Positions 8,325 through 15,798 are shown, counted from the first letter of the stretch. The stretch: 41,859 bases of DNA from Mycobacterium sp. (GCA_011620645.1 WOYS01000040.1:25171-67029), one strand, 5' to 3'. Notes: a model not told the origin generated them from the letters alone. Translations and numbers: made by a program.

Positions 8325-10220
8325 TCAGGCAGAGCCTTCGGCGATGCGGCGGACCGCGTCGATGAAGACGTCGATCTCGTCGAACGTGTTGTAGAACGCG
8401 AACGACGATCGCACCGTGGTCTCCAGCCCCAGCCTGCGCAGGATCGGCTGGGCGCAATGATGTCCGGCACGCACGGCGATGCCCTCGGCGTTGAGCGCCT
8501 TGCCGACCTCCAGCGGTTCGTGGCCGGCGAGCACGAAGGACAGCACGCTGGCCTTCTCCTCGGCGGTGCCGACCAGTCGGACCCCGGAGATGTCGGCCAG
8601 CCTGGGCGTGGCGTACTCCAGCAGCGCGTGCTCATACGATGCGATGCGCTCGACGCCGACCTTCTCGACGTACCGGATCGCCTCGCCGAGCCCGACGGCA
8701 TCGGCGATATTGCCGGTGCCGGCCTCGAACTTGTTCGGGATGCCTTGGTAGATGGCGCGTTCCAGCGTGACATCGGCGATCATGTTGCCGCCGCCCTGCC
8801 ATGGCGGAGTCTCTTCCAGCGCCTCTTCGGTGCCGTAGAGCACGCCGATTCCGGTGGGCCCGAAGATCTTGTGCCCGGAGAACACGAAGAAGTCCGCGCC
8901 GAGTGCCTGTACGTCGATCGGGATGTGCGGTATCGACTGCGCACCGTCGATGAGCACCCGGGCGCCATAGCGGTGCCCCAGTTCGACGATCTTCTCTACC
9001 GGTGTCACCGTGCCCAGCGCATTGGAGACGTGGGTGGCGGCGACCAGTTTGGTCTTAGGGCCCAGTAGCTTCTCGAACTCGCCCAGCAACAGATTGCCCG
9101 CGTCGTCGACCGGCGCCACCTTCAGCACCGCCCCGGTATGCTGCGAAAGTAGCTGCCAGGGAACGATATTGGCGTGATGCTCAAGATGGGTGATGACGAT
9201 TTCGTCACCCGGGCTCAGATGCTTGCCACCCCACGCGTAGGCCACCAGGTTGATGGCCTCGGTGGTACCGCGGACGAAGATGATCTGCTCGGTCTTCGAG
9301 GCTCCGATGAACCGACGCACCGATTCGCGGGCATCCTCGTAGGCGTCGGTGGCACGCGCGGCCAACTCGTGCGCCGCACGGTGGATGTTCGAGTTCTCGT
9401 GCGCGTAGAAGTACGCCAACCGGTCGATGACGGCCTGCGGCTTCTGGGTGGTGGCGGCGTTGTCGAACCAGAGCAGCGGTTTACCGTTCACCGTTTCCCG
9501 CAGGATCGGGAAATCGGCGCGGATCGCGTTGACGTCGAAGATCTCGTGGTCGTCACGCAACTGCGGGACGGCGGCCGGTGGGGCAGGTTCCGCCGTCGGC
9601 GGCGCGGACAGGAAGTAGTAGCCCGCCCCGTCCTCGGAGGACGCCGGTGCATCCGTCCACCCCAGATCCGGCACCGCGGGCACCGTTGCGGGCCAGACCG
9701 GGGCCGACCCTCTGGGCGCCGGGGGAGCAGACGACGGCGGAGCCGCCAGCACACCGGGCACGGTCGGCACCAGACCCGACGGCACGGCGAATGCGTCCAG
9801 CCCGCCGATCGGAGCGATCGGACTTGCCGCGTTGCCGCGTTCCTGGGGCGAGCGCAGCGGCGGGGAAAACCTGGGCGCCACCGGGACCGAACCCGGCGGA
9901 ATGCCTTCGGGCCCAGTTGAAGTCGGCGCGGGTACGTTCACCTCTGGCACCGACACGAACTCGGCCGGAGTGGCCGGATGCCCCGCGCCCGCGGCGGTGG
10001 AACCCGCCGAGGTCGCCGTGGTGACATCCGGAGCGACCCCACGCGGGGCCACCTGGGTGATCGACGGCGGGCTATCCGGACCGGGCCGGATGCTCGTCGC
10101 GAACAATTGGGTGGCCAACGCCGACAGTTCAGCCTCGCTGATCGGCAACTCTCCCTCGGCGTTTAGCGACCTGAATTCCTTCCCGTCGCTTCGCTCACCC
10201 AGATGCTCACTGGTACTCAT
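8325..10220 (-). CDS. Encapsulin cargo: cysteine desulfurase with long disordered N-terminal domain
   Basis: PLP-dependent class V aminotransferase of the SufS/CsdA type that takes sulfur from L-cysteine. The catalytic domain starts near residue 227 (FDVNAIRADFPIL). The PLP lysine is K451 in FSGHKIFGPTG, and the sulfur-accepting cysteine C589 in RAGHHCAQPIL is the only cysteine of the 631 residues. Residues 1-225 are Pro/Ala/Ser/Thr-rich and probably disordered. They carry a short amphipathic stretch (residues 28-46, SEAELSALATQLFATSIRP) of the kind known in family 2A encapsulin cargo as a loading signal. ATG 10220 overlaps the shell gene by 14 bp, so the two are translationally linked. Assignment as cargo follows published family 2A systems. 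Confidence 0.9.
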   Translation of the reverse strand: MSTSEHLGERSDGKEFRSLNAEGELPISEAELSALATQLFATSIRPGPDSPPSITQVAPRGVAPDVTTATSAGSTAAGAGHPATPAEFVSVPEVNVPAPTSTGPEGIPPGSVPVAPRFSPPLRSPQERGNAASPIAPIGGLDAFAVPSGLVPTVPGVLAAPPSSAPPAPRGSAPVWPATVPAVPDLGWTDAPASSEDGAGYYFLSAPPTAEPAPPAAVPQLRDDHEIFDVNAIRADFPILRETVNGKPLLWFDNAATTQKPQAVIDRLAYFYAHENSNIHRAAHELAARATDAYEDARESVRRFIGASKTEQIIFVRGTTEAINLVAYAWGGKHLSPGDEIVITHLEHHANIVPWQLLSQHTGAVLKVAPVDDAGNLLLGEFEKLLGPKTKLVAATHVSNALGTVTPVEKIVELGHRYGARVLIDGAQSIPHIPIDVQALGADFFVFSGHKIFGPTGIGVLYGTEEALEETPPWQGGGNMIADVTLERAIYQGIPNKFEAGTGNIADAVGLGEAIRYVEKVGVERIASYEHALLEYATPRLADISGVRLVGTAEEKASVLSFVLAGHEPLEVGKALNAEGIAVRAGHHCAQPILRRLGLETTVRSSFAFYNTFDEIDVFIDAVRRIAEGSA

Positions 10221-11130
10221 GGAAGTGGTCCACTCCGACGTCCTCAAGGACCGCGAGTGCATCGTCGGTGAGCACGGCCAGCGACGAGTACAGGCTGACC
10301 AGGTACGACGCGATGGCGGACCGGTTGATGCCGGTGAACCGCACCGACAGACCCGGGGCCTGCTCGCCGACCAATCCCGGCTGGAACAGGCCGACCACGC
10401 CCTGGCGCTCCTCGCCGGTCCGCACCAGGATGAACTTGGTCTTCCCGTCGACCACCGGAACCTTGTCCGAGGGAACGATCGGGATGCCGCGCCAGGTGAT
10501 GAACTGGGCGCCGAACAGGCTGACCACTGGCGGCGGCACGCCGCGGCGGGTGGCTTCCCGGCCGAAGGCGGCGACACCGAGTGGGTTGGTCAGGAAGAAC
10601 GCGGGCGTCTTCCAGACCTTGGTGATCAGTGAATCCAGGTCATCTGGGGTGGGGGTACCGCCGAGAGGCTGAATGGTCTGCTCCGGGGTGACCTGCGAGA
10701 GCAGGCCGTACTCCGGGTTGTTCACCAGCTCGGACTCCTGGCGTTCCTTGATGGTCTCGATGGTCAGCCGTAGCTGCTGCGCGACCTGGTCGTGCGGGCT
10801 GGAGTAGAGGTCGGAGACCCGGGTGTGCACATCGAGCAGGGTCGAAATGGACCGCAGCGTGTACTCACGGGGGCTGGTCTCGTAGTCGACGTAGGTCTCC
10901 GGCAGCGGGTCGTCGGTACCCGCACCCTCATCGGCGTGAATGGCGACGCGGTCGGGGTTGACGACCCGGTTCACTCGATAGATGCCTGCCTCCACGGGCA
11001 CCCAGCTGAGCAGGTGCAGAAGGAAACGCGGGGTGATGGTCGACAGTTGGGGAACGGTTTTCGTGGCGTTGGCGAGTTGCCGTGCGGCGAGATCGCCGAG
11101 TGCCTGCGATTCGTTCTGGGCAGACGTCAT
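10207..11130 (-). CDS. Family 2A encapsulin shell protein (SrpI / major membrane protein I type)
   Basis: HK97-fold shell protein, 307 residues, that self-assembles into an icosahedral nanocompartment. It resembles cyanobacterial SrpI and the mycobacterial major membrane protein I: an N-terminal arm (ALGDLAARQLANATKTVPQL), then PRFLLHLLSWVPVEAGIYRVNRV, RSISTLLDVHTRVSDLYSSPHDQ, ITKVWKTPAFFLTNPLGVAAFGRE, SLFGAQFITWRGIPIVPSDKVP and the C-terminal VGLFQPGL...GINRSAIASYLVSLYSSLAVL. ATG 11130 has GGAGG at the right distance. The cargo cysteine desulfurase follows with a 14-bp overlap. The protein contains no cysteine. Family 2A compartments in other bacteria have been linked to sulfur storage or sulfur starvation, in line with the neighbouring sulfate genes. 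Confidence 0.92.
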   Translation of the reverse strand: MTSAQNESQALGDLAARQLANATKTVPQLSTITPRFLLHLLSWVPVEAGIYRVNRVVNPDRVAIHADEGAGTDDPLPETYVDYETSPREYTLRSISTLLDVHTRVSDLYSSPHDQVAQQLRLTIETIKERQESELVNNPEYGLLSQVTPEQTIQPLGGTPTPDDLDSLITKVWKTPAFFLTNPLGVAAFGREATRRGVPPPVVSLFGAQFITWRGIPIVPSDKVPVVDGKTKFILVRTGEERQGVVGLFQPGLVGEQAPGLSVRFTGINRSAIASYLVSLYSSLAVLTDDALAVLEDVGVDHFHEYQ

Positions 11131-11443
11131 GATGCTACCTCCGACGGGGCTCTGTTGTGTGGTGCGGCGGCCACGATACGGCCTGGTGACCATTCGCACA
11201 GCCTTAGTGCGCACCGCGATTCCAACGGCAAACGAGTTGGTGATCGAACTGGCAATTTCTCGCGCACTTCACGTATGGTCACTGCATGGCTCACGACGGA
11301 TTGCTTCGCGCTGGTTTCGCGCGCTGCCTCGTCGTGCATTGTTGTTGTTGATTTTCTGACGCCGGCCCTCTGCGTTTCTGCCCGCCCAGCTCTGGCGGTG
11401 CGCGGATTCGCTCTGTTCACAGCCTTCAGAAAGCCAACAAGCA
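11131..11443. other. Divergent intergenic region between the encapsulin operon and the thioester-domain gene
   Basis: 313 bp without a convincing gene. It must hold the promoters of both the encapsulin operon (minus) and the thioester-domain gene (plus). A short inverted repeat CGCAC (11195-11199) / GTGCG (11207-11211) with a 7-bp spacer lies 65 bp before the encapsulin start and could be an operator. I looked for a polycysteine leader ORF like those of the two sulfate operons and found none. No clean TANNNT box at a convincing distance could be assigned. Confidence 0.5.
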
Positions 11444-12712
11444 ATGTCTGCTCTCGCTCTGCATGCCCCCGCCCGTAACCCGGTCACGGTTCGCCGGTCG
11501 GTGCGTCGCACCGCCGACATCCCCCGGATGACGCGGTACCGCGGCGGCACCTACTCGCCGACCGTGGACACCATCGTCTTCGCCGACGGCAGCACCGCGC
11601 GTACCGACCTGATCCGGCTCAACCCGAATATCGACGCGTATTCGGTGGATTTCACGGGCGTGGCGCCCACCCGCCCATCGCGGTACCGGCCGGCCAACTG
11701 GTCCGCGGTGCCCAACGTGTCGGCCGGCGCCTTCGAGGCCGAGGTGGACTGGATCATCCGTAACTCCTTCCCGACGCTGGGCACCGTGGAACTGAGCCGC
11801 CGGGTGCGCGCGGCGGGTCTCCTGAGCGGTCAGTCGCATCTGGCCGAACACGAGGCCATCGCCGCCACTCAGGCCGCCATCTGGCATTTCACCAACGGCC
11901 TGCGTCTGGACAACCGGCCGCTCGATGTTCCGATTACTGTGACCCGGGAGCGTGGCAGTCTCACCTTCGAGTTCGATGGCGAACCCCAATTGGGTGGCTA
12001 CACAGTGCAATTGGCCGCTGAGAAAGCCGTCTCGCTGATTCTGCAGAAATCGGTCGACGGAGTGCAGTGGCGTGACGTCGCGGCATCCGGTCTCAACGTC
12101 GCAGCCGGGCGGGGCAGCCACCACCGCGGCCTCGGATACGGCGCCACCACATCGGATGCCCGGCCCGGATGGGCTCAGCGCGGCTACCGGTTCTACCGGC
12201 TGCAGGTCATCGCGGGCGGCGATGTCGACATCGAGGATGTGACGTTCACGCTGCACGGCGCCGGTCGGTACCGCAACGCAGAGCGCGCCGTCGCGCTGTA
12301 CGACCATCTGGTCGCCGGCGCGCTCGCGGCACGCCGGCTCACCGTGGTGCCCCGGCTCACGGTCGATCGCGCGGTCGTCGATGCGGCCGGCACCGTGGGG
12401 CCGTTCACTTTCCACGCGACTGATGCCGCCGCGCTGTCGGTGTCATCCGGCGAGATCGTCGACGCCGACGGTGAGCCGATCATCTGGCCGGTGATCCCCG
12501 GTAGTGACATCTACCTGCGAGGTCTGCAAGCTCAGGGGAGCGTGACGGTCACGGCCAGCGTGCCCGCCGCGGCTGATGGATTCGGCGGACGGGTGATCAC
12601 CGGTATCGCCTATTCGGGCAATAGCACTGCCGATAGTCGGCTGACGCCGGTCGCGCTGGCCGTCCCGTCGCCGACGGTGATCGACTTCGAGATCGTGATC
12701 TCGGCGCGCTGA
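11444..12712 (+). CDS. Thioester-domain (TQXA)-like protein lacking cysteine
   Basis: Product of 422 residues resembling actinobacterial TQXA/thioester-domain proteins. The TQXA block is clear: EHEAIAATQAAIWHFTNG at about residues 135-152. The block where these proteins have a Tyr-Cys motif is present as IDAYSVDFTGVAP, with Ser in place of Cys, and the whole protein contains no cysteine. It also has no recognisable signal peptide, LPXTG motif or C-terminal membrane anchor, unlike surface thioester adhesins. A beta-rich C-terminal half follows. ATG 11444 has only a weak ribosome site; ATG 11529 (MTRYRGGTYSPTVD) is an alternative. Divergent from the encapsulin operon; a link with it is only positional. 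Confidence 0.7.
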   Translation: MSALALHAPARNPVTVRRSVRRTADIPRMTRYRGGTYSPTVDTIVFADGSTARTDLIRLNPNIDAYSVDFTGVAPTRPSRYRPANWSAVPNVSAGAFEAEVDWIIRNSFPTLGTVELSRRVRAAGLLSGQSHLAEHEAIAATQAAIWHFTNGLRLDNRPLDVPITVTRERGSLTFEFDGEPQLGGYTVQLAAEKAVSLILQKSVDGVQWRDVAASGLNVAAGRGSHHRGLGYGATTSDARPGWAQRGYRFYRLQVIAGGDVDIEDVTFTLHGAGRYRNAERAVALYDHLVAGALAARRLTVVPRLTVDRAVVDAAGTVGPFTFHATDAAALSVSSGEIVDADGEPIIWPVIPGSDIYLRGLQAQGSVTVTASVPAAADGFGGRVITGIAYSGNSTADSRLTPVALAVPSPTVIDFEIVISAR

Positions 12713-12750
12713 CATACCGCCAGCGAACGGAAACGCGCCGAAATCGCAGA

Positions 12751-14751
12751 TCACATAGGAGCGTTGGCAGGCTGGAAGACTCCGGAGCTGTCGGACTCCT
12801 CCTCGGCGCGGATGACGTGCACCACGGCGTTGATCAGGGCCAGATGGGTGAATGCCTGCGGGAAGTTGCCCAGGTGGCGCCCGGTGCGGGGCTCGATCTC
12901 CTCGGCGTAGAGGTGCAGGGGGCTGGCGAATGAGAGCAGCCGCTCACACAACCGTTTGGCCTGGGCCAACTCGCCGATTTCGACCAGAGCCGACACCAGC
13001 CAGAACGAACAGATGGTGAAGGTGCCTTCCTCGCCGGACAGACCGTCATCGGTCTCCTCGGTCCGGTAGCGCAGCACCAGACCATCCTCGGTGAGTTCAT
13101 CGGCGATCGCCATCACGGTGGCCCGGATCCGCGGATCGTCCGACGGCAGGAACCGGGTGAGTACGGCGAGCAGCAGGGAGGCATCCAGCGCGCCGTCGCC
13201 GTAGCGCTGGGTCAGGACGCCCCGTGAGTCGACACCGTGAGCCAGGATATCGGCCTGGATCTCCTCGGCGATCACCCGCCACTGCTGGGCGTAGCTCCTC
13301 TCGCCCTGCAGGTCGGCCAGCTTCGAGCCGCGGTCCAGCGCCACCCAGCACATGATCTTGCTGGAGGTGAAGTGTTGCGGCTCGCCCCGGACCTCCCAGA
13401 TGCCCCGGTCGGGTTCCTTCCAGTGCTTGATGGCCTCTTCGACCTGGTTCTTGAGCACCGGCCACAGTGCTTCGGGGATGTGCTCACGGGACTTGGCGTG
13501 CAGGTACACCGAGTCCAGCATGGTGCCCCAGATGTCATGCTGCATCTGGTTGTAGGCACCGTTGCCGATGCGCACCGGGCGGGCGTTGTCGTAGCCGGAC
13601 AGGTGGTTCAGTTCCGCCTCGACCAGGCTGCGTTCACCACCGACGCCGTACATCACCTGTAGTGGATGGCGTTCGCCGTTGGTGGCTCCCGACACGTCGG
13701 CGATGAACGAGAAGAAGTCGTCGGCCTCGCGGTCGAGCCCTAGGGTGTACAGACCCCACAGCGCGAAGGTGGAATCCCGGATCCATGAGTAGCGGTAGTC
13801 CCAGTTACGTTCGCCCTGAGGGGTTTCCGGCAGCGAGGTGGTGCTGGCCGCCAGCAGTGCGCCGGTCGGCGAGTAGACGAGGCCCTTCAGGGTCAACGCG
13901 CTGCGTTGCAGGTATGAACGCCAGGGATGGTCGGGGAAATCGCCGATGTTGATCCACTGCCTCCACGACTCACTTGTCTTCCACATCTTGTCGGCAGCTT
14001 CTTCGAAGTTCTGCGGCGCGGGATGTTTGGACCAACCGAGCGCGACGAACACCTTGTCGCCCTCGGTGAGCCGAGTCCGGGCGCGAGCCTCATGGCCCTC
14101 GAGCCCGATGCGCAGGTTGGTGGTCAGCCGCAGCGTCGGATTGCCCTCGGGGTCCTTCCGCGAACGCGCGATGGCCTCACCGTAGGCCGACGAGGAGTAC
14201 TCCCACGTCGCGCGGCTGCGTCCGTAATCGAAGGACGGCTCGCAGTTCATCACCATCTCGACCACGCCGCTGACGCAGCGCACCGTGCGCAGCAGAATGT
14301 GCTCGGCGTCCCAGTCCGTCGGAGTGCGGCGGTGCGTGCGCGAGCGGGTCTCGGTGTCGTGCCAGGGACCCATCACCAGGGCATCGCGCACGATCATCCA
14401 ACCAGTATGCGTCTGCCAGGTCGTCTCCATGATGAGGCTGCCCGGCAGGTAGCGCCGCGCCGACGGCACCGAGACCCCGTACGGGCTCAACTTGAAGTGA
14501 CCGGCCCCACGATCCAGGATGGCACCGAAGACGCTCGGTGAATCCGGGCGGGGAACGCACAGCCACTCCACCGATCCCGCCGAAGAGACCAGGCAGGTGT
14601 TCTCGCAGTCTGACAGGAAACCGTAATCGGCGATGGGCGGGAACGGATTTCGCAGGGATCCGGCCGGGGCATACGCCACGGGGGCCGTCGCCGTGAACGG
14701 CGTCGACGTCTGATCGTGCTTGGTGTGTTCCAGAACCATGTCGCCCATCAT
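12751..14751 (-). CDS. Glycoside hydrolase family 15 protein, probable trehalase (Rv2402-like)
   Basis: Cytoplasmic GH15 (glucoamylase-like) enzyme of 666 residues, related to mycobacterial trehalase, which splits trehalose into two glucose molecules. An N-terminal beta-sandwich domain (IADYGFLSDCENTCLVSSAGSVEWLCVPRPDSPSVF) is followed by an (alpha/alpha)6 barrel with NWDYRYSWIRDSTFALW, the acid-bearing GIWEVRGEPQHFTSSK and the base-bearing LYAEEI near the C terminus. ATG 14751 or the ATG three codons later (MVLEHTK) could be the start. Convergent with the thioester-domain gene. Substrate is inferred from the mycobacterial relative; glucan or isomaltose activity is not excluded by sequence alone. 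Confidence 0.87.
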   Translation of the reverse strand: MMGDMVLEHTKHDQTSTPFTATAPVAYAPAGSLRNPFPPIADYGFLSDCENTCLVSSAGSVEWLCVPRPDSPSVFGAILDRGAGHFKLSPYGVSVPSARRYLPGSLIMETTWQTHTGWMIVRDALVMGPWHDTETRSRTHRRTPTDWDAEHILLRTVRCVSGVVEMVMNCEPSFDYGRSRATWEYSSSAYGEAIARSRKDPEGNPTLRLTTNLRIGLEGHEARARTRLTEGDKVFVALGWSKHPAPQNFEEAADKMWKTSESWRQWINIGDFPDHPWRSYLQRSALTLKGLVYSPTGALLAASTTSLPETPQGERNWDYRYSWIRDSTFALWGLYTLGLDREADDFFSFIADVSGATNGERHPLQVMYGVGGERSLVEAELNHLSGYDNARPVRIGNGAYNQMQHDIWGTMLDSVYLHAKSREHIPEALWPVLKNQVEEAIKHWKEPDRGIWEVRGEPQHFTSSKIMCWVALDRGSKLADLQGERSYAQQWRVIAEEIQADILAHGVDSRGVLTQRYGDGALDASLLLAVLTRFLPSDDPRIRATVMAIADELTEDGLVLRYRTEETDDGLSGEEGTFTICSFWLVSALVEIGELAQAKRLCERLLSFASPLHLYAEEIEPRTGRHLGNFPQAFTHLALINAVVHVIRAEEESDSSGVFQPANAPM

Positions 14752-14803
14752 GGGTGCAGATTCCTCCGGCGTCTAATCGCGGGCAGATTTGGCTCCCCGG
14801 TGG

Positions 14804-15059
14804 TCAGCGCTGGGCGAATGCGGGTGCGTACTCGGGTAGCGGACTTATCGCGACGCCATATCCGATGATCCTGCGCAGCACCGGAACCCGGCTGATCAAC
14901 CTCACCGCGGCGGGTGCTTCCACGGGGGCATCTTCGGAGGCTACGACTGCGATCGGCCGATCGTCCCCGGTGCGCGGAACCCGGAACCACCAGACATCCA
15001 TCGGTGCTCCGAAACGCTTGGGCGTCAACGCCATCGACGTCCGCGCCGTCGAACCTCAC
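14804..15059 (-). pseudogene. Remnant of a FAD-dependent monooxygenase
   Basis: A 76-codon open stretch (15034 to 14804) reads MALTPKRFGAPMDVWWFRVPR and then, after about 25 residues, RLISRVPVLRRIIGYGV. The first block looks like the middle of PheA/TfdB-type FAD monooxygenases (GAPMDV.WFR.PR). The second looks like their extreme C terminus. The roughly 180 residues normally between them are missing. Just upstream the related reading shifts frame (VRFDGAD at 15059-15039). I read this as an internally deleted, frameshifted gene remnant. An intact short gene of unknown function is the alternative. Confidence 0.4.
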
Positions 15060-15074
15060 CGTCGTACCACCATC

Positions 15075-15116
15075 GTCGCCGCGATACCAGGGCTAGTCGC
15101 CGCGATACCAGGGCTA
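15075..15116. repeat. Exact 21-bp tandem duplication
   Basis: The 21-bp unit beginning GTCGCCGCGATACCAGG and ending GCTA occurs twice head to tail, at 15075-15095 and 15096-15116. It lies in the 185-bp gap between the FAD-monooxygenase remnant and the small membrane protein gene, where I see no gene. Function, if any, is unknown. Confidence 0.9.
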
Positions 15117-15232
15117 TATGTCTGCACCGGGATGTTTGTGTACACCGGGCAGCCGGCGCAGATCGATGTCGACCAGGCCCCCTGCACCGACAGTCGCAGC
15201 GATTCGATGACGGCATACCCACGCGGTGGCGC

Positions 15233-15238
15233 TAGTCT
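15233..15238 (+). promoter_or_regulatory. -10 element (TAGTCT) for a leaderless membrane-protein gene
   Basis: TAGTCT fits the TANNNT -10 consensus and is followed by six bases and then the GTG at 15245. Transcription from +7 would start exactly on the start codon, so the gene is predicted to be leaderless. No Shine-Dalgarno sequence precedes the GTG. Confidence 0.5.
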
Positions 15239-15244
15239 GGTCGG

Positions 15245-15439
15245 GTGGGCGGATTTCTGAGCTGGTGGGACGGTGTCGAGCTGTGGCTGTCCGGGCTCGG
15301 CTTCGTGGCCCAGACCGCAATAGTGATGCCTGTCGTGCTGTTGTTGGCCTACGGGATCGCGGTGGTCCTGGACGGTGCGCTCGGCAACGGATTCCGGCTG
15401 CTGCGCCGGGCATCGCACCAGGATGAGGAGCCTTTGTGA
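15245..15439 (+). CDS. Small conserved membrane protein (Rv2401A-like)
   Basis: 64-residue protein with one strong hydrophobic segment at about residues 21-42 (FVAQTAIVMPVVLLLAYGIAVVL), a Trp-rich N terminus (GGFLSWWDGVELWL) and a charged C terminus (RRASHQDEEPL). It is expected to be an inner-membrane protein with one, perhaps two, helices. Its place just before the sulfate-binding protein gene matches the small membrane gene Rv2401A in M. tuberculosis. GTG start, probably leaderless. It overlaps the following 28-codon gene by 4 bp (GTGA). Function is unknown. Confidence 0.7.
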   Translation: MGGFLSWWDGVELWLSGLGFVAQTAIVMPVVLLLAYGIAVVLDGALGNGFRLLRRASHQDEEPL

Positions 15440-15522
15440 ACCAGATGCCGCGGTCGCGGGTGACGTTGGCGTTGGTCGCCCTGGTCGTACTGGTGATCTT
15501 GATGTGGCTGCTGACGCGCTGA
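15436..15522 (+). CDS. 28-residue single-helix membrane microprotein
   Basis: GTG at 15436 overlaps the stop of the preceding small membrane gene in a GTGA junction, with GAGGAG just upstream as ribosome site. The peptide begins VNQMPRSR and continues into one hydrophobic helix (VTLALVALVVLVILMWLL) ending TR, a textbook small membrane protein with a positive N-terminal flank. Tight coupling to the upstream gene and the strong Shine-Dalgarno sequence favour real translation. No homologue is recognised and the function is unknown. Confidence 0.55.
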   Translation: MNQMPRSRVTLALVALVVLVILMWLLTR

Positions 15523-15573
15523 GCTTGCCGGCGCGAAGCGAGAACGGCGTCCTGGGGCGTGCGTCAATTCTGG

Positions 15574-15579
15574 TACTCT
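15574..15579 (+). promoter_or_regulatory. -10 element (TACTCT) for the subI-cysTWA leader
   Basis: TACTCT matches TANNNT and is followed by six bases and the ATG of the polycysteine leader ORF at 15586. The predicted transcript begins on the A of that ATG, giving a leaderless ORF. This is the arrangement reported for polycysteine leaders in mycobacteria. Confidence 0.65.
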
Positions 15580-15585
15580 TCGGCC

Positions 15586-15678
15586 ATGCGCGCAGCGACC
15601 GGCAACAAGAGCGGCCATGTCTTGGCCCTCATTGCCGTGGGTTATTCCGCTGTTGCTGATATCTGCTGTTGTCGCTGA
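15586..15678 (+). CDS. Polycysteine leader peptide of the sulfate-transport operon
   Basis: 30-codon ORF ending Asp-Ile-Cys-Cys-Cys-Arg-stop (TGC TGT TGT at 15664-15672), 120 nt before subI. It sits directly on a leaderless-type promoter. In mycobacteria, leaderless short ORFs with consecutive Cys codons upstream of sulfur operons act as cysteine-responsive attenuators (established for M. smegmatis). When charged Cys-tRNA is scarce the ribosome stalls on the Cys codons and the downstream genes are expressed. The peptide itself is unlikely to have another role. The second such leader in this window precedes the sulfite reductase operon. Confidence 0.85.
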   Translation: MRAATGNKSGHVLALIAVGYSAVADICCCR

Positions 15679-15744
15679 CACCCACACCCGTCTGCGGTTT
15701 GGCGTTGGTAGCGGCATGGCATAGCGCCGCGCACTGATCCGTCA

Positions 15745-15792
15745 CCTTTCCGTATGCACGGGAGCCCTACCCCGTATCCCGCCTCGGAAAGG
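15745..15792 (+). promoter_or_regulatory. SD-sequestering hairpin in the subI leader
   Basis: CCTTTCCG (15745-15752) is exactly complementary to CGGAAAGG (15785-15792), which contains the Shine-Dalgarno sequence of subI, 6 nt before its ATG. Inside, ACGGG (15758-15762) pairs with CCCGT (15771-15775), extending the hairpin. In this fold ribosome entry at subI is blocked. A ribosome stalled at the upstream Cys codons could favour an alternative fold. Pairing is seen directly; the switch is inference from the known polycysteine attenuators. Confidence 0.7.
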
Positions 15793-15798
15793 CAATCA

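Noticed and set aside
10221..10577. N-terminal extension of the desulfurase frame upstream of 10220
   Set aside because: The frame is open through the encapsulin gene, but that protein is an out-of-frame shadow (Arg/Ser-rich). ATG 10220 overlaps the shell stop and starts the conserved cargo domain.
11131..11443. A possible polycysteine leader before the encapsulin operon
   Set aside because: Minus-strand frames in the 313-bp gap contain no run of Cys codons; the longest frame carries an Asn run (AAC repeats) instead. No evidence that this operon shares the Cys-attenuation system.
15523..15573. A REAKRDR-type micro-ORF (GCGCGAAGCGAGAACGG)
   Set aside because: It resembles the repeat core only loosely, has no start-stop geometry and no downstream overlap.
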